Shown: in pieces, positions 1 through 11,157 of the stretch | Position numbering within the stretch: position 1 is the first letter of the stretch | Layout: each line of letters begins with the position of its first letter | NCBI GenBank assembly: GCA_963682025.1 | Contig: OY821521.1 | Span: 191,952,575-192,016,574, forward strand | From: Cordilura impudica | Lineage: Eukaryota > Arthropoda > Insecta > Diptera > Scathophagidae | Reading direction: 5' to 3' | DNA length: 64,000 nucleotides | Notes under the pieces: model-generated | What the model was told of the DNA's origin: nothing | Seen by the model: the letters and a program-made list of their open reading frames with translations, nothing else | Database searches by the model: none | Translations under genes and position numbers: made by a program

Positions 1-446
1 CTTGTTTAAAGTTGCTTTTGTTTAGTCCAACTGAAATGGTGCCATTTTGAGTTTTTTTTTTTTGCAAAAAAAAAAAAATATAACGGTACTTTTGGTTTAC
101 AATTTTAGTTTTGTCTTTATATTTGTAATGTTATAAATAGTAAGAAATGATAAAGAAGATGTTGGTAAAACAACAATAATAACATGTTTAAAAATACAAT
201 AAAGGTCAATAGTGATTTTGGTTTCTTTTGTTCTTACCAACACTGTACATCTCCATGCAACTAATTAGCTAATATGCAGCTAATATGGGAGCTTCAAGCC
301 AATAAAACAAAATGTACTTTGCTTTTGCTACAATTCATCCTAATTTAGTTAATTTAACTCCTTATCCTGGAAAAGAAATGCTAATTGTATCAAATAAATT
401 AATATCGAGAATGTTGTGACCATTATTTTCAAATATGATTTATATC
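1..446. other. No gene seen
   Basis: AT-rich sequence with short A and T runs. No exon, RNA gene or repeat terminus was recognised. Confidence 0.5.
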
Positions 447-1797
447 AGTCGTACACATAATTAAGGACACACATAACTTTTATAAAAAATCAGATATATA
501 TTAAAAAAAATAAAAATAATATTTTGTTGCGAAACCTTTGTTATCAATAACTGTTTTACATCTGCGAGACATAGAAAACACCAAGTGTTCACATACTCTG
601 TTTGGATTGGCTTCCCAAGCCCTTTTGTTTCAGTGTAGAGATTATCAAAGTTGATTTTCTTTAACGAGCTAACTTTTGTTTTTAAAACTTGCTATAAATT
701 CTTAATCGGGTTGAGATCAGGATTACATAAAGGCCAATCAATAACGATAACCGAATTGTTTATAAACTATTGGTTGACGTGTAGAGCCATGCATGTAACC
801 GGCATATTTTCGTCAACATAAGGCATCATTGTTTGTATCCATATTCTAACTTGTCCATAAAACATTAAATTTTGTGCAGTGGTCAAGCCCCACGTGACGT
901 CACAGCACCACAAATCATGATGTAACATCATCCATGCTTCAATGTGGCCCGAGTATGCTTTGAATCAAATTTTTTCAACTTTCAACCGCGAACATTTTTT
1001 TTTCCTATTAAATTTTGTTTCGTCTGAAAATAATATTGTGTTCCATTCCACAACGCTCCAATGGCGATATTTTCTTACCAACCCTAGTCTCTTCTTTCGG
1101 TTATGCTTAGACTATAGTAGCTTCTTTCGAGAAATTCCTCCAAAAAGTCCAGATTTCGTGCAATCGTGTTATATCTGTATCAATAGATGGTTTTGCTTCA
1201 TTTTCAGCAAAGACTGCAACCCGAATCTAATTTGCGGATTAATGCGTTTCTTTTCGACTCGCGGACAATTTTTGCATCTTCTCGAGCTGTCGTAATTAGG
1301 GTTCTTTACTTACTGGCCACCTTCTCTGTAGTCGAATGCTTCTTCAAATATTACAACGCGTTGTTAACCATGATTTCAAAACGTTTAAGGCTGCTGCGAT
1401 GTCCGGGTAAGTGCTTCCATTCTGATACATTTGTACAATAATCCTCCGAATACTGACAACACAGATTTGTTTTTACCCATGTCAAACAAGTAGTTAATGC
1501 TTTCCAGAAATGAAAAACACTCAATGTAATCACAATCAATTAAATATAACTTTCAAAATTTACTGGAATTCAGAAATATATAAAAATGTATCACTGTTCC
1601 TAATTTAATGCACGATTAATTTTTTTCATAAATTTAAAAAAACGGTGAAATATAAGTGTGAATTGGTGAATTTTAGATGAACAGAGTTGAATTAGGTTAA
1701 CTGTTTCAAGTTTTGGCATTTTATTTGATGAATATTAACTTTAATGTGGCGCTTTAATAATTGGATACTACTGTTCCTATTTAGTTGCACGTAGCTG
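447..1797 (-). mobile_element. Degenerate Tc1-like DNA transposon
   Basis: Read on the minus strand, this stretch gives pieces of a Tc1-type transposase in several frames. Near 1040 is a block like the first catalytic motif (IIFSDETKF). Near 730-700 is WPLCNPDLNPI, matching the family's final catalytic block. Near 585-545 is a C-terminal stretch, SRRCKTVIDNKGFATKY, like the Tc1 C-terminus. Stops and frameshifts separate these pieces, so the copy is dead. Weak terminal similarity exists between about 447-475 and the reverse complement of about 1765-1797, with a related internal copy near 1590, as in elements with repeated binding sites in their inverted ends. The exact ends are uncertain. Confidence 0.65.
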
Positions 1798-1815
1798 TTA
1801 ATCCAAATTTTCTTA

Positions 1816-3345
1816 AAACAAGCAAGAAAATTATAGTCGGTCTAGACCGACTATGCGATACCCAACATCATGCGTTTAGAGATGTAAATATGTGTGTATT
1901 TATATGAGGATTTCTTGAAGTGTATGTAATAGAGAGAGAGAGAGAGAATTTTATATCAATGTATCGACACATGACTGTGATGTTTTTCTGAGTGTTTGTG
2001 ATGATGTGAGTGAGTTTGTTTAGGTTTTATGAAATTAAAAACAGGGTGATGTGTAGGAGAAAGAGTTAGAGAGAAGAGTATGAGATATATTCAAATGTGT
2101 GTTAAATTTTTTCTTTTATAATTTTATTTATATATATTGTTTTATTTTTGTTTTGCAAATATTATAATATTGTACTTTAGTTTTTGTTTTTGTTTCTTTT
2201 TCTTTTTAATTGATATACATATTTTAATTTAAATGATTTGAATTTTAGAAATAAATGCAAATAATATATAAATTTAACAACAAATAAATGCAAAATATTG
2301 ATAGTTGTTTTTGAAAGGAAATATATTTTATTTAAATTTTACTTCTGTTATGAATTTTTGCCAAAATTTTTTTTTATTTTATTTTAGTATTCCTTGTATC
2401 AGTCATTTTTGTTTTTGTGAATTTCTCTTTTTCTATAATATTTGCAATTTGTTATTTTTTTTTATTAATTTTAAAATTATTTTTTTATGATTTAAATAAA
2501 TATTGCATTTTTTACACTTATGTTTTTTTTTTCGTAATAATGTACACTTACTAAACTTTAAGGAGAGTTTGTGTTTAATATTTTTCTTAATTCAAATTTA
2601 TGTTTTTTTTTTTTTCATATTAATTTTACACAACTTTAGTTTTTGTAACTAATTCTAGTACTAAAGTAGAAGGATTTGTTGTTTACAAGGGTTTTATGCT
2701 TAAAATCTCTTGGATGCAACTAATAAATATAGAAAATGATCATACACCAAATTTGAGTGGCATTGTTATTAATTTTGTTGCCTTAGGATATGAAAAAGAT
2801 CATATAGGATGCTATATTTATATGGGGACTAGGTCGAAAAATGGACCGTTCCTGACTATATATGGTAAGGTGACTTATATTTTGCAAAAACATATACAAA
2901 CCAAATTTGAGAAAAATCTGTCCAATGTTTTTGTTTTTTGATTGATTTAAGTGAAGATCGGGAAGTAGCTTTATATGGGGACTATTACTAAGAATTTTCC
3001 TACAGGGTTTATTTGTGGACTACTGATAAATGGATGTAATAAACATACACAAACCCAATTTTACCGAGATCTTTATGATAACGTGGATCTTTTGGCAGTT
3101 TAAGTTGATCACATAGCGGTTATTTGTATGGGGACTAGGTCAGAACATGAACCGATTTTCACCAATTTCAACAGCGTTCATCCTAAAGTCGATAGAACCT
3201 TATATACCAAATTTCATCAAAATATATTCATATTTGCGACCTATATATTCATATTTGACTGCAAGGTTTACAGGGACACACAGACGGACGGACGGACATC
3301 GTTAAATCGACTCACATATCTGTGGTTTTCTGGAATAACCGCGTA
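1816..3345 (+). repeat. Repeat A copy 1, interrupted
   Basis: The first 65 bases carry the 5' end of a dispersed repeat: an AACAAG start, then the palindrome TAGTCGGTCTAGACCGACTA. The body resumes near 2691 and runs to a GGACGGACGGAC microsatellite near 3290. About 800 bp (1882-2690) that is absent from full copies lies between. The match is to the 773- and 779-bp copies at 8522 and 33127. It resembles the GTCC-microsatellite fly repeats (mini-me or DINE-1 class), but that assignment is inference. It has no coding capacity. Confidence 0.75.
1882..2690. other. Unidentified 0.8-kb insertion, no gene
   Basis: Sits between two parts of repeat A. It holds a GA microsatellite near 1930-1947 and long T-rich stretches. 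Short plus-strand open frames here are T-rich and look non-coding. Confidence 0.4.
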
Positions 3346-3384
3346 TGTCCATTTTTGTCAGTTTTGAGTTAAGGACGCCAAATA

Positions 3385-4665
3385 AAGGGTCCGCCAAATA
3401 ACTTTTTTTTTTTTTTGAAAATGCTATAAAAAAAAACTACTGAATATTATCTCAAATTTCTTTTTTTATTTGAAAGTACAATCCTTCCGGTTAATAATGG
3501 AAAATAATTTCATTCAAATGGCTGCCTCGGCTGGCCATGCAGTAGCCTACACGATCGGTCCAATTTTTAAGCACATTATCGATTGTATGCAGCTGTATTT
3601 CACCAATGGCTTCACGAATATTGTCCTTTAAAGCGTCAATTGTCTCTGGCTTGTTGACGTAACACTTATCTTTGAGGGCACCCCACAAATAATAGTCCAA
3701 CGGTGTCAAATCGCAGCTCCGAGGTGGCCAAACGACATCAGCTCTGCGGCTGATAATGCGATCTTCAAAAACAGGGCGCAAAACATCGAGTGTAGCTTCG
3801 GCTGTGTGGCACGTAGCGCCGTCCTGTTGAAACCAAATGTTGCCAATATCCTCCTCTTCAATTTTTGTGAACAAAAATTCGTTCAGCATGGCCCGATAAC
3901 GATCACCATTGACTGTAACGGCCACTCCTTGCCCATTTTCGAAGAAAAATGGCCCAATTATGCCTCTGAACCAAAATCCGCACCAAACAGTGACTCGTTT
4001 TGGGTGTATCGGCTTTTCAATGTATGCGTGCAGGTTTTCTGTGCCCCAAATGCGACAATTTTGCTTGTTTACATACCCGCCAAGATCAAAATGAGCTTCA
4101 TCTGAAAAGATGATTTTTTTTGGCAAAATCGGCATCTTTTGTAAGTCGATCGCAGGCCCGCTTAGCGAAGCGAAAACGCATTGGATGGTCAGTTGGCTTC
4201 AACTCCTGAACCAATTGGACTTTGTATGGCATCATACCAAGGTCTTTATGCAAAATTCGTCTCAATAATGCCTCCGAAATGTTCAATTCTTGAGAACGAC
4301 GGTGAATTGATGTTGATGGCGCTTCACGCACACTTTCTGCCACAGCAGCAATATTCTCGGGTGTACGCACTGTTTTTGGCTTTTCAGTTTCTTTCACTTT
4401 TTTTTCACAAGATAACGAACATACGGAGCTGACGGTGCTTCTCTTCTTCCAAAATCCGTACGCAATTTTCGCACACATTCTGCAACATTACCATGATTTT
4501 CAAAGTAATGCCGCAATATTTCCCAGCGTTGTTCAAGCGTATACACAACCATATTCGTTCAGCGGAAGGATAAAACTAATTATCTGTCAAATCAGACATG
4601 AGCTAAGTGTTACCATTCATGAAATAAGCACTAGTTGAAAAAAAAACGTTAGATGGCGGACCCTT
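3385..4665 (-). mobile_element. Tc1/mariner element, DD41D-type (rosa-like)
   Basis: A 1,281-bp element with terminal inverted repeats AAAGGGTCCGCCA..TAAC (about 17 of 19 bases match, counted from the A of the target TA). It is flanked by TA at 3383-3384 and at 4666-4667. The transposase lies inside on the minus strand. Both ends and the TA duplication are present, so the insertion itself is structurally complete. Confidence 0.9.
3491..4552 (-). pseudogene. DD41D transposase with two frameshifts
   Basis: Minus-strand reading from an ATG at 4552 gives an N-terminal helix-turn-helix region (starting MVVYTLEQRWEIL). A frame change follows near 4400, and a second near 4117. The catalytic part ends at 3491. 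Visible motifs are IIFSDEAHF (first D), WFQQDGATCHTA (second D) and WPPRSCDLTPLDYYLWG. Counting to the second D of the last block gives 41 intervening residues, the DD41D spacing known from rosa-type elements. The C-terminus ends RGSHLNEIIFHY. There are no internal stops apart from the two shifts, and each lies at a run of eight T (4398-4405 and 4114-4121). The copy is therefore young, or the shifts are sequencing errors. Confidence 0.88.
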
Positions 4666-4667
4666 TA

Positions 4668-5640
4668 TATTAATTTTTGACGCTCTTTACATGTGTTAAA
4701 TTTAAAAAAAAAAATATTGACCATTTCTGAGTTTTTTCTTTAAATAACGACGTAACTTAAGTGTTTATTAAATTAATTTGCGCACTATCGACGTATGTCA
4801 TCCTACGTTTGATCGCTGACAAATTATTTTCTCAAAAAACAACACATAGCGACATACGTTGTTATTAATGAAAAAAAATTCAAAATAATTTTGGATTATT
4901 TTTCAGTTTATAACCACTTATAAAAACTTGTGTGTTTATTTCTGTTATTTTTTTTTCACTATTATTCTTGATACGTTATTATATTCTCATCCTAAGTCCC
5001 GTTAAATTTTTGTTGACTAACAAAAAAATCCATTTTTCAAGCAACAACAACTTATGTCTACATGGGTGGTTGCATTGGTAGTTTTGTTTTTCAAGGAAAA
5101 CGACGTTTGTGGACATAAGTTGTTTTATCTGCACACACTTTGAGTGTAATTTACATATTGTTTTTTTTTCATCCTTCTCCAAAATTTTATATAAAGTATT
5201 TATTGCCCATATCTACAAGACTGTTAAATAAAAAGCTTTAAAAACTTTATATCGAGCCCATAATTTCAAATATAACTTTTTTTTGGCTCCCCTGAATATT
5301 TTGATTTTATGACATACGCGGTTATTCTATAGGGTATAATTAAAACAAAATAAATTTGAAGAAATGAGGCATAAAATGTTTTAAGAAAATTAAAAAAATA
5401 TTTGGAAATTTTGAAAAAAAGAACTATTTCCTTTTGGAAATTTTAAAAAGCTAAAAGTATTAAATTGAATTTTTCAAAACTTATGTCTGCCGCACAATTA
5501 AAAACTACTTTTTTGCATTTAATAAATCCTCTTTTGTATGAAAAAATGTAAATCTTAGTGATTAAAAAATACGACTACTATTTTGTAAAATTTTATATTT
5601 TCCTATTTTTTGGCTTAATTTTTACTCCATATTATATTAA
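4668..5640. repeat. Foldback-like sequence with inverted GACATACG motifs
   Basis: No gene. GACATACGCGGTTATTC at 5311-5327 is the exact reverse complement of 3333-3349. Further inverted pairs with the related core (A/G)CATA(C/A)G lie at 4788-4800 with 4850-4862, and at 5048-5056 with 5112-5122. The outer arms enclose the DD41D element, suggesting an older foldback element that was itself hit. Confidence 0.5.
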
Positions 5641-5860
5641 ATCGTAGTGTCCGCTTGTCTGTCGACACAACTTTGGATCGATTTTTAACCCTTTTTCCGT
5701 GTCCAGTCGAGCTGGCAGACTCGTGGCGACGATAAAAACGATCAAAAAAAATTTCAGATTTTCTGATTTTAGACATAGATATTTTCAGTCAATCAATTAT
5801 TTAAATACATGATGGTAAACTAATTTACAAATAAAGGGAGTATAATAAAAACATGATTTT
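5641..5860 (+). repeat. GTCTGTC repeat (family C), copy 1
   Basis: Starts at a GTCTGTC-type microsatellite, followed by ACTTTGGATCGATTTT and a tail with TCAGTCAATCAATTATTTAA and an ACATGATGGTAAACT block. The same order of blocks recurs at 7107-7365. Non-coding. Confidence 0.65.
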
Positions 5861-6099
5861 TATGGGTAGTTTATTTTTTTTATTGAATTTAGTTCGGATT
5901 TTCTTAAATTTGGGTTGTTGAATTTATTTGTTGTATTTCTTTTACATTTAAATTCAGTACTTTACATTTTTTTTTTTATTCACCATTACTGTTACCTCTA
6001 CACACATTGCTATCAACTCTCTTACTGTTAATATTAACATGAGTTTTTCGTTCGCGTTATTCTGTTAGGTTATTATCAAATTGTTTAACATTCTTACTT
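5861..6099. other. No feature seen
   Basis: T-rich sequence between repeats; nothing recognised. Confidence 0.4.
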
Positions 6100-6345
6100 T
6101 AGCTGTGTGGGCTAAGTGGTTTATTTATCGTGTGTGTTTGTTTTGTGAAGCATGTGCGAGTTCAAATCACAGTCGGTGCTTTTCCCGTTGATATTTCGAA
6201 ATTTTTTCCATAAAATAATTTCTCATGATGTCTTTGTCCGCCCCTATGTTTCATTATTGAAAGTTGCTGTTATCTTTAGGCAATTTTCATTTACAACTGT
6301 GGGCTAAAGAAATTTACATTTCTGTATCACTCCACGAAGTCGCTG
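6100..6345 (+). repeat. Possible tRNA-derived SINE or tRNA relic
   Basis: GTGGGCTAAGTGGTTTA at 6107-6123 resembles the internal Pol III A box of Ser/Leu tRNAs. GAGTTCAAATC at about 6159-6169 resembles the B box. Spacing is about 45 bp. No complete tRNA cloverleaf could be drawn, so a short interspersed element or decayed tRNA is more likely than a functional gene. A T run lies further downstream. Confidence 0.3.
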
Positions 6346-7106
6346 CGATTCCCCAAGCTGTTTGACTTCACTAACCCGATGAAATACATTATTTTTTTTA
6401 ATATTTGGTTTTTTTTTTTTTTTTTTTTTTTTTTTGAATATTTATGTGTGGGTGGAATAAAAATTCGGGTTTTAACCTTGGTCGTTATAAAATTAAAAAA
6501 TTCTTCGATTAATGATTTAAATAATGAATAAAAAGGGAGTAAAAATATTTGATCTTGAGCCTGATTAATTTCTAACTCGATCATTAAAAAGAGACATTTT
6601 AAAATATTCCAGATATTATTTTTATATAATAAATTAAATAATTCACACGAATATACAATAAAATAAATTGAAAATTTTTCTATTATATAAAAAGAAATTT
6701 CAAAATATTCCTGTAAATTTTAGCTTTTTTTAATTCAAAGCTTAAACTAAATTGTAATCAAATGTTATATTTTTCTCATTTAAATTAATCGATTAAGTTT
6801 TAAAAATTTTTCGATTAACAGTTAAAATAGCGAATATAAAGAGAAATTTTAAAATAAACTATAAATTTTTTATTTTAAAAATAAAATAAAATCAATTGAG
6901 AATTTTTTTTAATTCAAACAACTAAACATAAAAACGAAACGTAACGAAACGAAAAAACTAGCATGAAAAATTCAAAACTTTGAAATATTTTTCAAATTTT
7001 ATCAACTTTTTGTTATAGAAGGTGCACATTAAAATAATAGAAATTGAAAATTTTTATTTTCTGTATAAAGAGAAATTTTTAAATATTGTTATAAATATTT
7101 TAACTC
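6346..7106. other. No gene; AT-rich filler
   Basis: Contains a 25-base T run near 6411-6435 and A/T-rich stretches. No exon or repeat terminus was recognised. Confidence 0.4.
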
Positions 7107-7500
7107 TAGTGTCTGTTTGTCTGCTTGTCTGCCGAAAAACTTTGGATCGATTTTCAACCCTTTTCCCGTAATCCAATCGAGCTGAAACTTCGCAGGCAGA
7201 CTCGTGGCGGCGATAAAAATGATCTAACAAACTCTCGTTTTAAAAAGTTAATTATAGTATAAATTTGGATTTTTCGAAATTTTACCGGATTTTTATTTTC
7301 AGTCAATCAATTATTTAATGACATGATGGTAAACTTAATTTACAAAGAAAGAGTATAATAAAAAAAACTTGTGAGTCCGATCACAGGGGTGATGTGTAAA
7401 TATCTAGTAATTAAAGATTTTGTTATAGCACTTTTTTAAATCAATCAGAAAGCGTCATCTATGTATCACTTATAGCAATCAACTGCAGGGGCTCTGTTAA
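7107..7500 (+). repeat. GTCTGTC repeat (family C), copy 2
   Basis: Same block order as 5641-5860, extended by GTGAGTCCGATCACAGGGG and GATGTGTAAA, then a stretch ending AAAGCGTCATCTATGTAT. The last two blocks recur in reverse complement at about 57290-57380, so they probably mark one end of the family. Confidence 0.65.
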
Positions 7501-7508
7501 TATAAAAA

Positions 7509-8521
7509 TATTTATTATTATTATTTCAATGGTTAATTTTTAATTTTTCGTTTTTTATTTTTAAATTTTTATGTTTCATTTTTCATATTTTTATTTATCA
7601 TTTTTTATTTTTCATTACTTATTTTTCATTTTTATTTTTTATTTTTAATTTTTCATATTTCGCGTTTCATTTTTTATTTTTCATTTTTCGTTTTTCATTT
7701 CTTATTTTATATTTTTAATTTTTTATTTTTAATTTTTATTTTTATTTTTCATTTTTTATATTTCATTTTTTATTTTTCATTTTTTATTTTTCATTTTTAT
7801 TTTTCATTTTTTATTTTTCATTTTTCGTTTTTAATTTTTTATTTTTCATTCAGTTTTAATTTTTTATTTTAAATTTTTTATTTTTCATTTTTGGTTTTTT
7901 ATTTTTCATTTTTGGTTTTTTATTTTTAATTTTAATTTTTTATTTTTCATTTTTTATTTTTCATTTTTCGTTTTTAATTGTTTATTTTTTATTTTTCATT
8001 TTTCGTTTTTCATTATTTATTTTTAATTTTTTATTTTTCATTTTTTATTTTTCGTTTTTCATTTTTCATTTTTTTTTTTTCATTTTTATTTTTAATTTTT
8101 TATTTTTCATTTTTCGTTTTTCGTTTTTTATTTTTCATTTGTATTTTTTAATTTTTTTTTTTATTCAGTTTTCATTTTTTATTTTTTATTTTTCGTTTTT
8201 CGTTTTTTATTTTTCATTTTTCGTTTTTTATTTTTCATTTTTTATTTTTCATTTTTTAATTTTCATTTTTTATTTTTCATTTATTTTTTTATTTTTCATT
8301 CAGTTTTCATTTTTTTATTTTTCATTTTTTATTTTTCATTTTTCGTTTTTAATTTTTTATTTTTCATTTTTTATTCTTTATTTTTCGTTTTTCATTTTTT
8401 ATTTTTCATTTTTCATTCAGTTTTAATTTTTTATTTTAAATTTTTTATATTTCATTTTTTGTTTTTTATTTTTCATTTTAATTTTTTATTTTTCATTTTA
8501 CTTTTTTATTTTTAATTTTTT
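7509..8521. repeat. 1-kb TTTTTCATTTTTTATTTTT low-complexity tract
   Basis: Irregular alternation of ATTTTT, CATTTTT and CGTTTTT. The open frame at 8139-8426 that it creates is only Phe/Ile/Ser/Tyr and is not a gene. The tract resumes for a short distance after repeat A (9295-9325), showing that repeat A is inserted in it. Confidence 0.85.
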
Positions 8522-9294
8522 TTATACCCTATAACCACTATATGGTTTGGGTATAATGACTTTGTGCTGCTGTTTGTAACAACCAAAAATATTTGACCTA
8601 GACCCATCTTTAATTATACCGATCGAATCAGAATCACTTTCTGAATTGATTTAACAATGTCCGTCCGTCCGTCCGTCCGTCTGTGTGTCCATGTAAACCT
8701 TGTAATCAAACTGCAGGTCGCAAATATGAATATATTTTGATGAAATTTGGTATATAAGGTTTTATCGGCCATGGGATGAACGCTATTGAAATTGGTGAGA
8801 ATCGGTCCATGTTCAGACCTAGCCCCCATACAAATTACGCCTATGAAATCGACATAAATTGTCATAAGATCCAAATTGTCATATAGATCTTACTCAAATT
8901 GCGTTCATTACATCTATTAATGAGTAGTCTAAAAATTATCCCTGTGGCCCCATATAGTGCTGCTTCCCAATTTTCACTTAAATCTATTAAAAAACAAAAA
9001 TATTGCACTGATTCTTCTCCAATTTTGTTTGTATATATTTTTGCAAAATACAAGAGACTTTACCAAACATGATCAGGATCGGTCCATTTTTGGACCTAGT
9101 CCCCATATAGATATAGCATTCGATATGAACTTTTTCATATCTGCAGCCAAAAAAATTAATAAAAATCCCACTCAAATTTGGTTTTTGCTTATTTTCTATG
9201 TCCAGTTAGTTGGGCCTAAGAGATAGGGTTTCTAAACGCATGGTATAGGGTATCGTATAGTCGGTCTAGACCGACTATAACTTTCTTACTTGTT
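8522..9294 (-). repeat. Repeat A copy 2, full length, 773 bp
   Basis: Minus orientation. Its 5' end at 9294 reads AACAAGTAAGAAAGTTATAG, then the CGGTCTAGACCG palindrome. Its 3' end at 8522 contains the palindromic-like CCATATAGTGGTTATAGGG. An internal GTCC microsatellite (GTCCGTCCGTCCGTCCGTC) lies at 8659-8680. Nearly the same length as the copy at 33127. No open frame with family similarity. Confidence 0.85.
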
Positions 9295-11157
9295 TTTATA
9301 TTTCATTTTTCATTTTCAAACAGTTTATTACAACACAACATAAGTCACACCGATTTTGTCTTACGTCTTACGCTGTTTTTGTGATTGTATTGTGAAATAG
9401 ATTTTTACCCCCCTGCGCGTAGAGATGTTTACACATCAAAACTTACTTTTATGGGTTAGTTTTGATATCCTATAACATTATGTGTTTATGCAATATGAAA
9501 AAACTATTTTAAAAAACGTCTACATTTTGCGCTGATTTAAAAAAAAAACTCGTAATAAGTGGTCGATGTCAAGAAAACACACCTTTTGCGATGATGCTGT
9601 TCTATAACTATAATAAAAACTTTTTATTTACACAATCTATTTTCCATTATAATTTTTTCAATTATAACATAGATTCTTTATGCACTAATTATTGCATATA
9701 AAGGAATTTAAAAAAAAATTTCATCAAATCACATATTTTTATTTTTTTTTTTTTTTTTGCATATGTTCGAAACAGTAGTGATGCCAGTCAAATCCAATTT
9801 ATTTGAATATCGATTTTTTTTTTGGTGATGCCTAACTTTTTAAAAATAGAAAAGTCGTTTTTAATTGAATGAAATTGAAGAACAAAAATAATTAAATGAA
9901 CAAATAAGTTATTTTAAAAGAAAATATTTTTCTTTGTACTTTTTCTATAAACTTAAGAAAAAAACATGCACAAAATACTTAAAAGTTTGTTGTGAAACTG
10001 AATAAAGAACCATATGGCACCTCGGTTTCTAGATAACATATGTTCTTAACTCAAACATGTTTCCATTAAATAAATAAAAAAAGTGGTTTCAAGAAACCCA
10101 AAATTTCAATTTCATGTGATTTTAAATTCACTCTTATTCAAATAACGTTTCAAGAACAGGGCTGATTATATAATGTTAGTTTTTTACGATATTATTTTAA
10201 TAATTTCTATTATTTTGCAAAATATTACATTAAAAAAAACAAGTTCTTGTTTACATTGTTTTGTACATTTTATTGTTCTATTTCTATATAACGGCATCAC
10301 ACAGAGTCAGCTTGATAAAACGGACAAATCAAAAACTACAACAGCTTATGTATATTTTCGTGTACTACTACTATTATTTAGACCGCAACTGTATTTAATA
10401 ATAAAACACATTTTTATTTAACATTGTCTTTTGAAGATATTTATTATTTTTTTTTATGTGAATTCTGTTAAATTTTATTTTTACTTTACACAAAAAAAAA
10501 TATTGTAAAACTTTCATAAATCATGTTTACAAGTGAAAGTATAAAACAGAACATTTTAAATCTTGTAATAATAATAGTTTAATTTATAACAAATTGCACT
10601 AGTTTCTATTTCTTTTCCCCCAAAAAAAAGAAGAGTGCAAAGTAATTAATTTAACAAAAAAGAAGATGAAGAATTCTTTATTAAAAGTAATTACCATTCT
10701 TAGTTTAAAAATTTGGAATATGTAACATTATTTAAAAAGAAAAAAAAACTAAAAGACAAACTTAAATAACTTGTACTAAAAAAGAAGAACACAAAGTTTG
10801 ATTAGTAATAAGGCAGCAGGCTTTTCTTAAAGTTTAATAGACATTATATAAAGAAAAAAAAAAAGAAAGTTAATAAATTACATATAAGCTAATAAGAATA
10901 GTACTCTAATTAAGAGTGAACGATGTGCTAGTTAGTAAATAAAATTAAAATGAGTTTAAAAAAATAACTACAATAACTAAAAGAATTATTGTTTATTTTT
11001 TATTTGTGTCCACCAAACTTTTGTTAGTTGTTTTTTTTTTTTGTTCAAATTTCAACAATATTTTTCACATTTTATATTTAAATTAAAACTTAATTTAATA
11101 TAGCCTTCATTAGGTATGTTAACAATATTTCATTTAATGTCTGTATTTAGAAGTTCA
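9295..11157. other. Intergenic; probable Sam50 3' UTR at right end
   Basis: No protein-coding exon was recognised. 9380-9480 contains a piece with ATGTTTACACATC like the family C terminal block. The last few hundred bases before 11158 lie just downstream of the Sam50 stop, and the TTTATT hexamers near 10992 could be its poly(A) signal on the minus strand. Confidence 0.45.

Noticed and set aside
942..1441. Plus-strand open frames over the first Tc1 relic
   Set aside because: The recognisable transposase pieces are on the minus strand.
8139..8426. 95-codon Phe-rich frame
   Set aside because: Product of the T-rich low-complexity tract.
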